Assembly: GCF_000187745.1 (NCBI RefSeq)
Contig: NZ_GL732486.1
Coordinates: forward strand, 482,736-546,735
Length of the DNA stretch: 64,000 nt
DNA from: Streptococcus sp. M334
Lineage (GTDB): Bacteria > Bacillota > Bacilli > Lactobacillales > Streptococcaceae
Direction of reading: 5' to 3'
The notes beneath the pieces were generated by a model. It did no database searches. It saw only the letters and a program-made list of their open reading frames with translations, and was not told where the DNA came from. This document shows positions 1 through 8,242 of the stretch, piece after piece; the stretch's first letter is position 1; each line of letters opens with the position of its first letter. The translations under genes were made by a program, and so were the position numbers.

Positions 1-2
1 TA

Positions 3-428
3 CTAGACCAAGATATAGAACTAGCTAAAAAATCCCTCTATACTGCCTATATCCAAAATGGAGAATGTGAAACCTCTGCTCAACTCTTGACCAATAAGGC
101 CTTTCTTAAAAATCCACTCAAGGCTCTGGTCGAGGAAAAATATGGGATTGAGTACGAAGAATTTACCAATCCTTGGCACGCTGCTGTTTCCAGCTTTGTT
201 GCCTTTTTCCTTGGAAGTTTGCCTCCAATGCTGTCAGTGACCATTTTCCCAAGTGATTACCGCATTCCAGCTACTGTCCTGATTGTAGGTCTTTCACTCT
301 TGATGACTGGCTACACTAGTGCCAAACTTGGAAAAGCCCCAACCAAAACAGCTATGATTCGTAACCTTGCTATTGGTCTCTTGACTATGGGAGTTACCTT
401 CTTACTCGGACAACTTTTCAGCATTTAA
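3..428 (+). CDS. VIT1/CCC1 family transporter, C-terminal part
   Basis: The reading frame is open from the window edge (first full codon at base 3), so the N-terminus lies outside and only about 141 residues are visible. Three hydrophobic segments follow a short polar region. The stretch around SFVAFFLGSLPPML, the second segment IPATVLIVGLSLL and the last one ending LLGQLFSI match the last membrane helices of the VIT1/CCC1 (DUF125) family of iron/manganese transporters. A metal substrate is family knowledge, not visible here. The TTG at 87 could be taken as a start but is internal. A BOX element begins right at the stop codon. The family call is fairly sure, the substrate is not. Confidence 0.75.
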   Translation, partial: LDQDIELAKKSLYTAYIQNGECETSAQLLTNKAFLKNPLKALVEEKYGIEYEEFTNPWHAAVSSFVAFFLGSLPPMLSVTIFPSDYRIPATVLIVGLSLLMTGYTSAKLGKAPTKTAMIRNLAIGLLTMGVTFLLGQLFSI

Positions 429-624
429 TACTCTTCGAAAATCTCTTCAAACCACGTCAGCGTTGCCTTGCCGTATATATGGTTACTGACTTCGTCAGTT
501 CTATCTGCAACCTCAAAACAGTGTTTTGAGCTGACTTCGTCAGTTCTATCTGCAACCTCAAAGCAGTGCTTTGAGCAACCTGCGGCTAGCTTCCTAGTTT
601 ACTTTTTGATTTTCATTGAGTATA
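428..624 (+). repeat. BOX element (A-B-B-C)
   Basis: Modular repeat of pneumococcus-group streptococci. boxA carries CTTGCCGTATATATG near 469-484. Two boxB copies follow, each with the GACTTCGTCAGTTCTATCTG core (starting about 488 and 533), then boxC, ending TTTCATTGAGTATA at 624. A second BOX in the opposite orientation lies at 60437-60634. Confidence 0.93.
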
Positions 625-633
625 AAATACAAG

Positions 634-668
634 AAATACCTCGATTTTGAAGTCGAGGTATCTTTTTT
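634..668. terminator. Bidirectional intrinsic terminator
   Basis: ATACCTCGA and TCGAGGTAT form a 9 bp stem around an 8-base loop, followed on the + strand by a seven-T run. It lies between the BOX element and the end of the convergent permease gene and can serve both. Confidence 0.85.
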
Positions 669-2656
669 TACATTTGTACAATCTTGCGATAGCTTCTAGA
701 AGTAATCATGAAAATCAGCACATAGGCGATGAGGAAGATAGCGCAGATAGACAAGGTCACAATCAACATCATAGTCGTATCTATTACACCAATCACTTTT
801 AAAATCAGACTAAGCATATGGTAGGCAAAGGCGAGATGTATGAAGGCAAAGAGCAAAGGAAGGAAGAAAACAGTTAAAACCTGTTTGTTGATGGTTTGCT
901 TGATTTGCTTTTGATCTAAACCGACTTTCTGCAAGATAATAAAGCGTTCACGGTCTTCATAACCTTCAGAAATTTGTTTGTAGTAGATGACCAGAACGGT
1001 TCCGACCATAAAGATAATGGATAGGAAAATACCGATAAAGAAGACACCACCAAAGAGGGCACTCATCTGAGCACTAGCATCTGCTAGATTGCTACCGTAA
1101 ACATAGCTACCTTCCGTGTTTAATTGAGCATTAAACTGATTGAGGTATTTATCATATTCTTCAGCGACCTTGAGTTGTTCTTCTTCACTGATATTTACAT
1201 TCATACCACCGTAAAACTGATTATAGATAGCCGAATCTGGGAATTGGTCAAAAAAGGCTTGTAAATTAGGTACAACAAGGTAATTGTAATCAGCAGTCAA
1301 AATATTAAACTGATTTGGAACATGGTTTACAATGAAATCTTTAGTAAATTCTTCTTTGACAGAAAATTGATGATCATTTAGAGTTAGAGCTTTCTGTTCT
1401 TTAACTCCCTCATTCTTTGCAAAGAGTCCGACCTCATTTCCTGATAGAGACAGTTTTTGGCCAGTCATATTTTCATAATCTTTTTGGTCAAATACCATGA
1501 AAACTGTTGTGGGTTGGACACGATTTTGTCCTTTTTCAAAAAGGGTTAACTTGCTACCTTCTTGGTTTGCAACACCAAAGTAAGCGTAACGAAGAACTTC
1601 TTTCTCTTTAATCTTATAACCTTTGTCACTTGCAAACTGGCTCAAGAGTTTGTCCAAATCTTCTTTTTCAACATTTTGCCCTGAAACCCCAAAATCATGA
1701 GGATTTAGAACTTTTTTAAAGCTTTCTGAGGCATTGAAAATGCTTGTCGCTGCTGACATGGTTACCAAAACCATTGTTGACAAGATAGCGATGGTTGCTA
1801 GCCCAACCGCATTTTTCTTCATACGAAAAATCAAGTTGGAAACAGAGATGAGGTTATTAGGTTGGTAATAGTATTTCTTGTTTTTCTTTAAGATTTGTAG
1901 GAAGACTGTAATTCCTGCATTAAACAAGAGATAAGTACCAAAGATAACCAGCAAAACAGCTAGGAAGAAAGTTGTTAGGGCTGTAAGAGGATCTTTTACA
2001 GTAAGGGAAAGATAGTATCCAATCCCTAAACTAATCGTACCAAGAATAGTTTGGAGAGATAGGAAACGACCTTTTTTCTCACCGCTAGCTTTCTCACGTG
2101 AGAGCTGGAGGGCATTCATACGGGCGATTCGAAGAGCATTCAGAAACATGAGACCTAGGAAAATCAAACCAAAGACAACAAGCACTGTAATGACAACTTT
2201 CATCTGGAAGGTAGCGACCAGCTCAACCTTCAATTTCATCAGTTTGAGTAGGAAAGCAAAAATCAACTTGTCAAACAAGGCTCCAATACCGATTCCTGCT
2301 CCAACAGTTAGCATTCCAAATAGCACTAACTCCTTAAAGGTCATACTGATTAGATGACGCTTCTCCAATCCCAACATGCCATAAATTCCCAGTTCCTTGG
2401 AACGGTTTTTCATAACAAAACTATTGGCATAGAGGACGATTATGGCAGACGCAAGGGTAACGACAAACATACCAAATCCAAGAGTAGCTTGAATCGTTTC
2501 ACCTCCACGGATTTCCGCAATCTTAGGATTAAAGGTTAGGGAGTAAAAGAGATAGGTGACAGTGACTGCCAAGAGAACAGCCAGCGCAAAAGGATAGTAG
2601 AGTTTGCGGTTTTTAATCAAGTTCGATACCGCTAACTTATTGGTTAATCGAAACAT
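668..2656 (-). CDS. BceB-type FtsX permease of a peptide-antibiotic ABC transporter
   Basis: 662 residues, the usual length of BceB/VraG/YxdM permeases. About ten membrane segments are visible: one near residues 20-40, three between about 55 and 180, two pairs between about 205 and 305, a large extracytoplasmic domain at about 307-525, and three helices at the C-terminus starting FGGVFFIGIFLSIIF. That topology with one large loop before the last three helices is diagnostic of the family, which senses and removes cell-wall-active peptides such as bacitracin together with a two-component system. The start lies 1 base after the stop of the ATPase gene, so the two are translationally linked. No two-component genes are present in the window. 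The actual antibiotic is inferred only. Confidence 0.9.
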   Translation of the reverse strand: MFRLTNKLAVSNLIKNRKLYYPFALAVLLAVTVTYLFYSLTFNPKIAEIRGGETIQATLGFGMFVVTLASAIIVLYANSFVMKNRSKELGIYGMLGLEKRHLISMTFKELVLFGMLTVGAGIGIGALFDKLIFAFLLKLMKLKVELVATFQMKVVITVLVVFGLIFLGLMFLNALRIARMNALQLSREKASGEKKGRFLSLQTILGTISLGIGYYLSLTVKDPLTALTTFFLAVLLVIFGTYLLFNAGITVFLQILKKNKKYYYQPNNLISVSNLIFRMKKNAVGLATIAILSTMVLVTMSAATSIFNASESFKKVLNPHDFGVSGQNVEKEDLDKLLSQFASDKGYKIKEKEVLRYAYFGVANQEGSKLTLFEKGQNRVQPTTVFMVFDQKDYENMTGQKLSLSGNEVGLFAKNEGVKEQKALTLNDHQFSVKEEFTKDFIVNHVPNQFNILTADYNYLVVPNLQAFFDQFPDSAIYNQFYGGMNVNISEEEQLKVAEEYDKYLNQFNAQLNTEGSYVYGSNLADASAQMSALFGGVFFIGIFLSIIFMVGTVLVIYYKQISEGYEDRERFIILQKVGLDQKQIKQTINKQVLTVFFLPLLFAFIHLAFAYHMLSLILKVIGVIDTTMMLIVTLSICAIFLIAYVLIFMITSRSYRKIVQM

Positions 2657-2657
2657 A

Positions 2658-3416
2658 CTAATTCACCTCGCTTGCCATGACAGTCAAGGTATCAGAGATT
2701 TCTTGGAACATCTGACGCTCTGTTTTCTCTCCACGGTAGATTTGGTTGTAAAGAATGCCGTCTTTGATAAAGAGTACACGTTTAGCTCTGCTAGCTGCTG
2801 CCGTTGAGTGGGTTACCATGAGAATGGTTTGGCCGCGCTCATTGATTTCATCAAAGACATCAAGTAAGGCTGCAGAGGACTTGGAGTCAAGAGCTCCTGT
2901 TGGCTCATCCGCAAGGAGAATTTCAGGTTCTGTAATGATGGCGCGGGCTACTGCTACACGCTGTTTCTGACCACCAGAAATCTCGTAAGGGTACTTCTCT
3001 TGTAATTGGTTGATGCCTAGATTCTCAGCTGTCACCACCAATTTCTTCATCATCTCCGTAATAGGTCTTCTTGACAAGACAAGCGGAAGCAAGATATTGT
3101 CTTTTACAGAGAGAGTATCTAGCAAATTAAAGTCTTGAAAGACAAAGCCCAACTTTTCACGACGGAAGCTAGAAGCCTGTGAATTTTTAATGGTTGCTGT
3201 ATCAGTTCCATTCAGGTAAACCTGACCACGACTTGGTTTATCCAGCATAGCTAGGATATTGAGAAGAGTTGATTTACCAGAACCAGACTCACCCATGATG
3301 GCAACGTAGTCGCCCTTTTCGACGGTAAAGTGAATATCCTTGAGAGCTTCTACTTGGTTGCCCTGAAAACGAGTTTTATAAATTTTTTGAACGTGTTTTA
3401 CATCTAAAAGTGTCAT
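2658..3416 (-). CDS. BceA-type ABC transporter ATP-binding protein
   Basis: 252 residues starting [11 protein letters not shown]. This start has AAGGAG ten bases upstream; a longer frame to 3473 exists but overlaps the small gene upstream. Walker [10 protein letters not shown] is at residues 42-50, followed by Q-loop VFQDFNLL, signature SGGQKQR, Walker B ILLADEP and the H-loop MVTHS, so all nucleotide-binding elements are intact. It belongs to the MacB/LolD/BceA group and energises the FtsX permease encoded directly after it. The pair probably confers bacitracin-type resistance, as for related pneumococcal and Bacillus systems. Confidence 0.93.
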   Translation of the reverse strand: MTLLDVKHVQKIYKTRFQGNQVEALKDIHFTVEKGDYVAIMGESGSGKSTLLNILAMLDKPSRGQVYLNGTDTATIKNSQASSFRREKLGFVFQDFNLLDTLSVKDNILLPLVLSRRPITEMMKKLVVTAENLGINQLQEKYPYEISGGQKQRVAVARAIITEPEILLADEPTGALDSKSSAALLDVFDEINERGQTILMVTHSTAAASRAKRVLFIKDGILYNQIYRGEKTERQMFQEISDTLTVMASEVN

Positions 3417-3430
3417 GAGAATCTCCTTTC

Positions 3431-3541
3431 TTAATATCCCATCAAATGAAATGTCTCTTGCATCATAGCGCATCCCAGCTGAACGCGCTCGATATCTTTG
3501 TGGCTTGGTTTTCTTGTTTTCTTATGTAAGATTTGTTTCAT
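3431..3541 (-). CDS. Small basic protein, 36 aa, upstream of the ABC operon
   Basis: A 37-codon frame starting MKQILHKKTRKPSHKD and ending FHLMGY. It has a good Shine-Dalgarno (AAGGAG) seven bases before the ATG, and its end lies 14 bases before the ATPase start. The protein is basic and His-rich with no membrane segment or recognised domain. Position and ribosome binding site suggest a genuine first gene of the operon, either a small protein or a leader peptide coupling translation to the ATPase. Function unknown. Confidence 0.6.
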   Translation of the reverse strand: MKQILHKKTRKPSHKDIERVQLGCAMMQETFHLMGY

Positions 3542-3625
3542 GATGTTACTCCTTTGTTCTTTATGAGTCTAGTTTACATCAAAAAAAGACCGCTTGCCAT
3601 AACCTAACCTTACAAAAAAGACTTT

Positions 3626-3647
3626 AATCTTACATTTTTGTAAGATT
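3626..3647. promoter_or_regulatory. BceR-like operator upstream of the ABC operon
   Basis: A perfect 9 bp inverted repeat AATCTTACA-TTTT-TGTAAGATT. Its core TTACA-TTTT-TGTAA (3630-3643) fits the TnACA-N4-TGTnA pattern bound by BceR-type response regulators. It lies about 85 bases before the small first gene of the operon. The cognate regulator is not in this window. Confidence 0.6.
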
Positions 3648-3696
3648 GGGGGGAATTTAGAAATTTTATTAAAAATATTTTACCATAAAAAGAAGG

Positions 3697-3727
3697 CAAG
3701 AAGAAAACCCTTGCGGATACAAGGGTT
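3697..3727 (-). terminator. Intrinsic terminator after the AAA+ operon
   Basis: On the minus strand AACCCTTG and CAAGGGTT form an 8 bp stem with a 6-base loop, followed by TTCTTCTT. It lies about 75 bases downstream of the stop of the AAA+ ATPase gene. Confidence 0.7.
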
Positions 3728-3799
3728 CAGATTCGTAAATTGACTGCAACGGTCAATAATACATTCATAAACAGTTTGAAGATTCATTCTTTCGTTTGA

Positions 3800-4921
3800 T
3801 TATAAATCTATGTCACTAGAACAATTTTCATCTAAACAAAAATCATCTTTAATCAACAAAGTTAATTCTTTTAAATTCACATCTTCACTTTGGTTAAGTC
3901 GGACAGCTTGATTCATTATTAAATCCTCATATAGATTTCGAACAAAGCGACCGTTAGAAAAATTGGTGAGATTACTTTCTAACTTTTCATTAAAATAATT
4001 TAATAATACTTCTTTCAGCTTGTCATCTATATTGTAGTCGTCTTTTCTTGCTAATGTTTCAAAAATATCTAACAATTCTGTAGAAGAATAATTTTCAAAA
4101 TTAATAAAATAATTAAATCGAGATTTCAAACCAGGATTTGATTCAAAGAAATGGTTCATTGGTTCGGTATAACCAGCCACAATAACAATTAAATCATCTC
4201 GTGAATCTTCTAAAGCCTTTGTAAGTTCTGTTAAACATTCTCGCCCGTATGAATCAGTATTTTCATTTTCAGTAATACTATACGCCTCATCAATAAAGAG
4301 AACTCCACCTTTTGCCTTTTCTATGACATTTTTAACTTTCAGTGCAGTTTGTCCTTGGTAACCTGCAATTAAATCTGTTCTGGAGACTTCTAAAAAATGT
4401 CCTTTGGATAAAAGTCCCAATTGGTAGTACATTCTTCCAATAATTCTAGCAACAGTTGTTTTTCCTGTTCCTGGATTTCCCATAAAAGCCATGTGTAAAG
4501 TTCTTTTAGGAATATTTAAACCAGACTCTTTCCTTTTTGACTGAACTTTTTGATAAATAATTAAACGACTAACTTCTTTTTTTACCTTCTCTAAACCTAC
4601 TAACTGATTTAGTTCCACCAAAAGGTCGTCTAAAGATGATTTCTTTTGGTGACTTAGTTCTTTTTCCAAAGTATCAAATAGATAAGTATATCCAAGAAAA
4701 CTAGCTAGATTATCAGATAAATCTTTCAATAAAGGTGTAAGCTTGTTTCGTTTGTTAATTTGTTGTAATAAAAAAATAGATTTATACAATTCTGCTACTG
4801 ATTTTGTATCAGTATGATTTTCTATAATATTATTTACTTTATCAAGATAATTATTTTCTTTTCCAAAATAGAAGTCTAATTTCTTTGCACTACAAATTAA
4901 TTTATCTCGAGAAGTTGACAT
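3800..4921 (-). CDS. SpoVK/CbbX-like AAA+ ATPase
   Basis: 373 residues. The N-terminal 100 residues are helical with no recognised domain. The AAA+ module spans about 105-350: Walker A GNPGTGKTT at 148-156, a probable pore loop GYQGQT at 187-192, Walker B GVLFIDEAY at 206-214, sensor-1 region IVIVAGYTE at 245-253, and an arginine-finger region NPGLKSRF at 262-269. This order is typical of the SpoVK/CbbX/EccA branch of AAA+ proteins, which remodel protein partners. It is the last gene of a three-gene operon, 3 bases after the coiled-coil gene. Partners are presumably the two upstream membrane-linked proteins; the role is unknown and I infer a remodelling function only. Confidence 0.85.
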   Translation of the reverse strand: MSTSRDKLICSAKKLDFYFGKENNYLDKVNNIIENHTDTKSVAELYKSIFLLQQINKRNKLTPLLKDLSDNLASFLGYTYLFDTLEKELSHQKKSSLDDLLVELNQLVGLEKVKKEVSRLIIYQKVQSKRKESGLNIPKRTLHMAFMGNPGTGKTTVARIIGRMYYQLGLLSKGHFLEVSRTDLIAGYQGQTALKVKNVIEKAKGGVLFIDEAYSITENENTDSYGRECLTELTKALEDSRDDLIVIVAGYTEPMNHFFESNPGLKSRFNYFINFENYSSTELLDIFETLARKDDYNIDDKLKEVLLNYFNEKLESNLTNFSNGRFVRNLYEDLIMNQAVRLNQSEDVNLKELTLLIKDDFCLDENCSSDIDL

Positions 4922-4924
4922 ATC

Positions 4925-5647
4925 TTACCTCAATAACATGAAAAGCAAGGCAATCACTAACATACCAATAGAAATTCCAGAAACAATAAAGACTGTTAGA
5001 AGGCGATTTGAAATAAATTGAATTTGTTGTTTACTTTCATTTAATTCTCTCCTAAGTTGCTCAATTTCTCCAGTATTTGAAACTGGTTCTGAAGGAAGAG
5101 TACTTGCGAATTGTTCTAGATTTTCAAGTCTATCATTGAATTTAGAAAGCATTACTTCATGTTTTTCTATAGAGTTTTTGCTATTTTCTTCGTTAAGTTT
5201 CTCTTTGAACTGCTTAAGAGCTACTAGAGTTGCTTTCTGATTTTCAATCGTCTTTTGAAGACGTTCTTGTTCTCTTATAATTTTTTTATTTGTATGATCA
5301 ATTGCTGCCACTGAAGATAAAATTGCTTGAATATAATCTTTATCAAGAGCCTCCAAAGCTATATATACTTGACCAAATTCTTCTACCATCTTTTGTTGTC
5401 TCTCATAGAATTTTGAGAAATAATTTTGAATTTGCTCAACTAAGGTATTAAACTCATTTCCAGTCACTCCGTGTTCAGCAAATTCAAAACCAAAGAAATC
5501 TTCATGAGTTCTAACTCTATCAAAATAAAGTTCTTCTCCAATTTGCTCAGCAAATTCTTTTAGTTGTTCTTTAGCTTGGTCAAAATCATGTCTACTAATG
5601 TTTCCATTAAACGAATCTTGTTCTTGCTCAAATACTTCTTGGTCCAT
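4925..5647 (-). CDS. Tail-anchored coiled-coil protein of unknown function
   Basis: 240 residues. The first 60 are acidic and polar. From about 60 to 205 the protein is rich in E, K, Q and L with heptad-like spacing, so largely coiled coil. A single strong hydrophobic segment LLTVFIVSGISIGMLVIALL lies at about 217-236, right at the C-terminus, with no signal peptide. It would be a tail-anchored membrane protein with the coiled coil in the cytoplasm. It sits between the large membrane protein (10-base gap) and the AAA+ ATPase (3-base gap). I recognise no family. It could tether the ATPase to the membrane; that is inference from order and topology. Confidence 0.7.
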   Translation of the reverse strand: MDQEVFEQEQDSFNGNISRHDFDQAKEQLKEFAEQIGEELYFDRVRTHEDFFGFEFAEHGVTGNEFNTLVEQIQNYFSKFYERQQKMVEEFGQVYIALEALDKDYIQAILSSVAAIDHTNKKIIREQERLQKTIENQKATLVALKQFKEKLNEENSKNSIEKHEVMLSKFNDRLENLEQFASTLPSEPVSNTGEIEQLRRELNESKQQIQFISNRLLTVFIVSGISIGMLVIALLFMLLR

Positions 5648-5657
5648 ATTTTTCTCC

Positions 5658-7346
5658 TTAATCTAATAATTCTTGTAATAAAGTATCAATCTCATCAAAG
5701 TCACTTTTATCGTCTCTTGTAGATTCTGCAAAAATATCTGACAGCTTTTCTTTCATCATTGAAGCAGCTATATCATGTCTTTCCTTAATAGTATTGATAA
5801 CAGAATCTTTTTCAACTTGTAACTTTATACTCTTAACATCTAATAATTGATCTTGGATTACTAACATTTCATTATTTTGATCAATTTTCTTAGAATTTAG
5901 CTCGGAAATTTGTTTATTGACAATTTGCTGATCAATCATTTTTAGTACGAAAGCGCCAATAATTCCTGATAAAGTTGCTCCCATAAATGTTCCAATGACG
6001 CTACCGATTGTTCCCAAAAGTGGTATTGAAATAGCCAAAACTGGAAAACTTGCTGTGAGGGATGCTCCTAAAGCTTCCCCAACTACAATTGCACCTGTAG
6101 CTGTTAAACCCGCAACAATAATTTTTCCAACCTCTAACATCATAATATCAAGGCTTTTATCTTTATTTTCAGGATTATTTATATAATCTATTGCTTCTTT
6201 CAAAGATTTCCAACCTTGGTGTATAAAGGTCCAAGCTTTAAGAGCTGTATTAATTACAGGTCCAACAATTGCAGACGCAATCATTGTAACTACAGATTTA
6301 CCGACATTTAATACATGATTTGCTAAGTTATTTACAAAAGATATGATAGCCTCTTTTATTTTATCAATAAAAGTCGATAAGTTTCTTTCTGTATCTTTTA
6401 GCCAGGAGATAAATTTAGAAATCAATTCTCGCAAAAATTCTGATAATAACTGTAAAAGCGCTGCTTTCAAAGCTTTTCCGGAAATTTTTAATGCCTCATC
6501 GCGTCGTGATTTTTTACCTGATTGAATAGCTCGCTTCTCAGCCTCATCTCTCACTCTGTCGTATTCCGTGCGTGCCTCTTTATCTTTCTCTCTTAACTGT
6601 TTCTCTTCTTTTGAACTAATATTATGGACTTCTCTAGCATATTGTCCCTTAGAGTTTGGATTATCGAATAATTCTGATGTAGATAAATCTCCCTTCGCTT
6701 GATTAACCTCACTCCTAATTTCGTTAAGATTAGCTTTACTATTTGCAAAAGCAATCTGCTCTTCTTTTGTCAAAAAAGCATTTGCTTTTGGATCACGTAT
6801 AATCTCTCCAGCAGAAACTGTATGATCCATTTGGGTTCCTTTTTCTTTTGAACCTGTTGGCCTTCCGGTGTCAAATGGTTTTCTCGCTTCTTTGGTTAAA
6901 GTATTTACAATTTTACCTGAACGAGTTGAGTGTGTTTGAATATTTCCTAAGTCGTCTTTAACAAAATTATTTTGCCAAGTGTCGTATCTTTCTTGATAAT
7001 TAACATCTCTATTATGGGTTGCAAATTTACCTTTTTCAAAATTTTCAGCAGTTTGTATATGTGCTTCTTTTCGTAAATCTAGGGTTTGTCCGTTGTTCTC
7101 TTTAATAAACTCATCACCAATTTGTGCAGCAAGTTGAAGTTGTACTTGCTCCCAGACTATATTCTCAATAGATTCTTGAAGGTATTCATTATTTTGTAAT
7201 TTTTCCCTATCTAAATCAATTTTTTCTATATCTTTAATAAGATCTTTGAGATTATTTTCTAGAGAATTTTCTAAATTAAGCAATTGGTCGTATTCAAACT
7301 CTATATCTGATAATTGTAATGCGAGTAACTCATTTTCATTAGCCAT
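5658..7346 (-). CDS. Large membrane protein with possible HNH-like motif, first gene of an AAA+ operon
   Basis: 562 residues. An N-terminal coiled coil spans about 10-60. A charged globular part at about 75-250 contains MDHTVSA (D174-H175) and, downstream, FANSKANLN (N202, N206, N208), an arrangement like the DH...N core of HNH/colicin-type nucleases, but no second histidine is clear. Then come amphipathic helices at 290-385, a glycine/alanine-rich double membrane hairpin at about 405-470, and a helical acidic tail. There is no signal peptide. It is followed closely by the coiled-coil and AAA+ genes. The nuclease reading is a suggestion; membrane insertion is well supported. I recognise no named system. 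Codon use is A+T-rich like other accessory genes here. Confidence 0.65.
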   Translation of the reverse strand: MANENELLALQLSDIEFEYDQLLNLENSLENNLKDLIKDIEKIDLDREKLQNNEYLQESIENIVWEQVQLQLAAQIGDEFIKENNGQTLDLRKEAHIQTAENFEKGKFATHNRDVNYQERYDTWQNNFVKDDLGNIQTHSTRSGKIVNTLTKEARKPFDTGRPTGSKEKGTQMDHTVSAGEIIRDPKANAFLTKEEQIAFANSKANLNEIRSEVNQAKGDLSTSELFDNPNSKGQYAREVHNISSKEEKQLREKDKEARTEYDRVRDEAEKRAIQSGKKSRRDEALKISGKALKAALLQLLSEFLRELISKFISWLKDTERNLSTFIDKIKEAIISFVNNLANHVLNVGKSVVTMIASAIVGPVINTALKAWTFIHQGWKSLKEAIDYINNPENKDKSLDIMMLEVGKIIVAGLTATGAIVVGEALGASLTASFPVLAISIPLLGTIGSVIGTFMGATLSGIIGAFVLKMIDQQIVNKQISELNSKKIDQNNEMLVIQDQLLDVKSIKLQVEKDSVINTIKERHDIAASMMKEKLSDIFAESTRDDKSDFDEIDTLLQELLD

Positions 7347-7461
7347 AATCCATTTCCTGTCAAATTATTTTTATACGCTTATTATACCATTTAGCCATGA
7401 ATTCTGACAAGATGAAAAAAGCCTTGTCTTTTATAGTACAAAGCTTATTTTCTTATTTACC

Positions 7462-7734
7462 TCACCAAAACCATCCTTCATTATCGTCAATGGCTTGGGC
7501 TTCTTTGCGCTTACGTGGGCCTGTTCCATACATTTCTGCTTCGATTTCTTCCTTGGTTGGCATGATAGAAGCTAGGACGATATAGATAATCACGCCAAGT
7601 CCAAAGTTTGCAACTGTAAAAATGGCAAACAAAAAACGAACAAGGGTAACATCAAAGTTCCACTTGTCTGATAGACCTGCCAGAACTCCTGAAATCATGC
7701 GATTTCGTCTCATTTTATAAAATTTACTGTTCAT
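7462..7734 (-). CDS. PspC-domain membrane protein
   Basis: 90 residues from MNSKFYKMRRNRMISG; an upstream start at 7764 adds ten residues but is not needed. The basic N-terminus followed by GVLAGLSDKWNFDVTLVRFLFAIFTV and one membrane helix (about 35-58) is the phage-shock PspC domain, followed by a short charged tail ending EGWFW. Such stand-alone proteins occur in many streptococci and are thought to sense envelope stress. It is a single-gene unit between the accessory AAA+ operon and the SprT-like gene. Confidence 0.88.
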   Translation of the reverse strand: MNSKFYKMRRNRMISGVLAGLSDKWNFDVTLVRFLFAIFTVANFGLGVIIYIVLASIMPTKEEIEAEMYGTGPRKRKEAQAIDDNEGWFW

Positions 7735-7792
7735 GGTATTACCTCTTTCTACTAGGTTAGACATAGTATATCACGGGTAGGCTCGGCTTTCA

Positions 7793-8242
7793 TCAGTCCT
7801 CAGGCTGATTTACTAGTAGCAATTTACCTCGACAAAGTCCACAGCGATAGCGTTTGGTATCAATCCTTCGCTTGCGATGATAAGTTTGCTGGCAGGATTG
7901 GCAACGATAGAGCTTGATTGGCTTGGAGTTGCTATTGGGCAAGGGGGGCACAAAGCGTAATCCATCCACTGCTTTCAACAGTTCCTTAAAATCCCGATCC
8001 TTGTGTTGATAGCCCTTCCCTTGAAAATAGAGGTGATAATGACAGAGTTCATGGCGAACAATTTTCCTAAAAACATCCAAACCCAGTTCATCATAGACCT
8101 TGGGATTAAAATCCAAATGCCCATCTTTTGGGAAAAATCGCCCACCTGTCGTTCGTAGACGAGAATTCCACTGGGCTTGATGGATAAAAGGTCTTCCGAA
8201 GTCTTCTAGCGAAACTTTCTTGACGTAATCAGTTAGATTCAT
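7793..8242 (-). CDS. SprT-like zinc metallopeptidase family protein
   Basis: 149 residues. The HELCHYH motif at 64-70 provides the HExxH zinc site, and the C-terminus carries a zinc ribbon with two Cys pairs (CQSC and CGLC, about 20 residues apart). Length and layout fit the bacterial SprT family. The start overlaps the end of the tex frame by 14 bases, so the two are co-transcribed. The substrate is unknown; the eukaryotic relatives act on DNA-protein crosslinks, but that role is not shown here. Confidence 0.9.
   Translation of the reverse strand: MNLTDYVKKVSLEDFGRPFIHQAQWNSRLRTTGGRFFPKDGHLDFNPKVYDELGLDVFRKIVRHELCHYHLYFQGKGYQHKDRDFKELLKAVDGLRFVPPLPNSNSKPIKLYRCQSCQQTYHRKRRIDTKRYRCGLCRGKLLLVNQPED

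Noticed and set aside
468..650. Open frame over the first BOX element
   Set aside because: It translates the repeat (two identical SVLSATSKQCFE units) and has no ribosome site.
3800..7346. Type VII secretion (EccA-like) locus
   Set aside because: The ATPase resembles EccA, but there is no WXG100 protein, EccC/EssC ATPase or other Ess component nearby.
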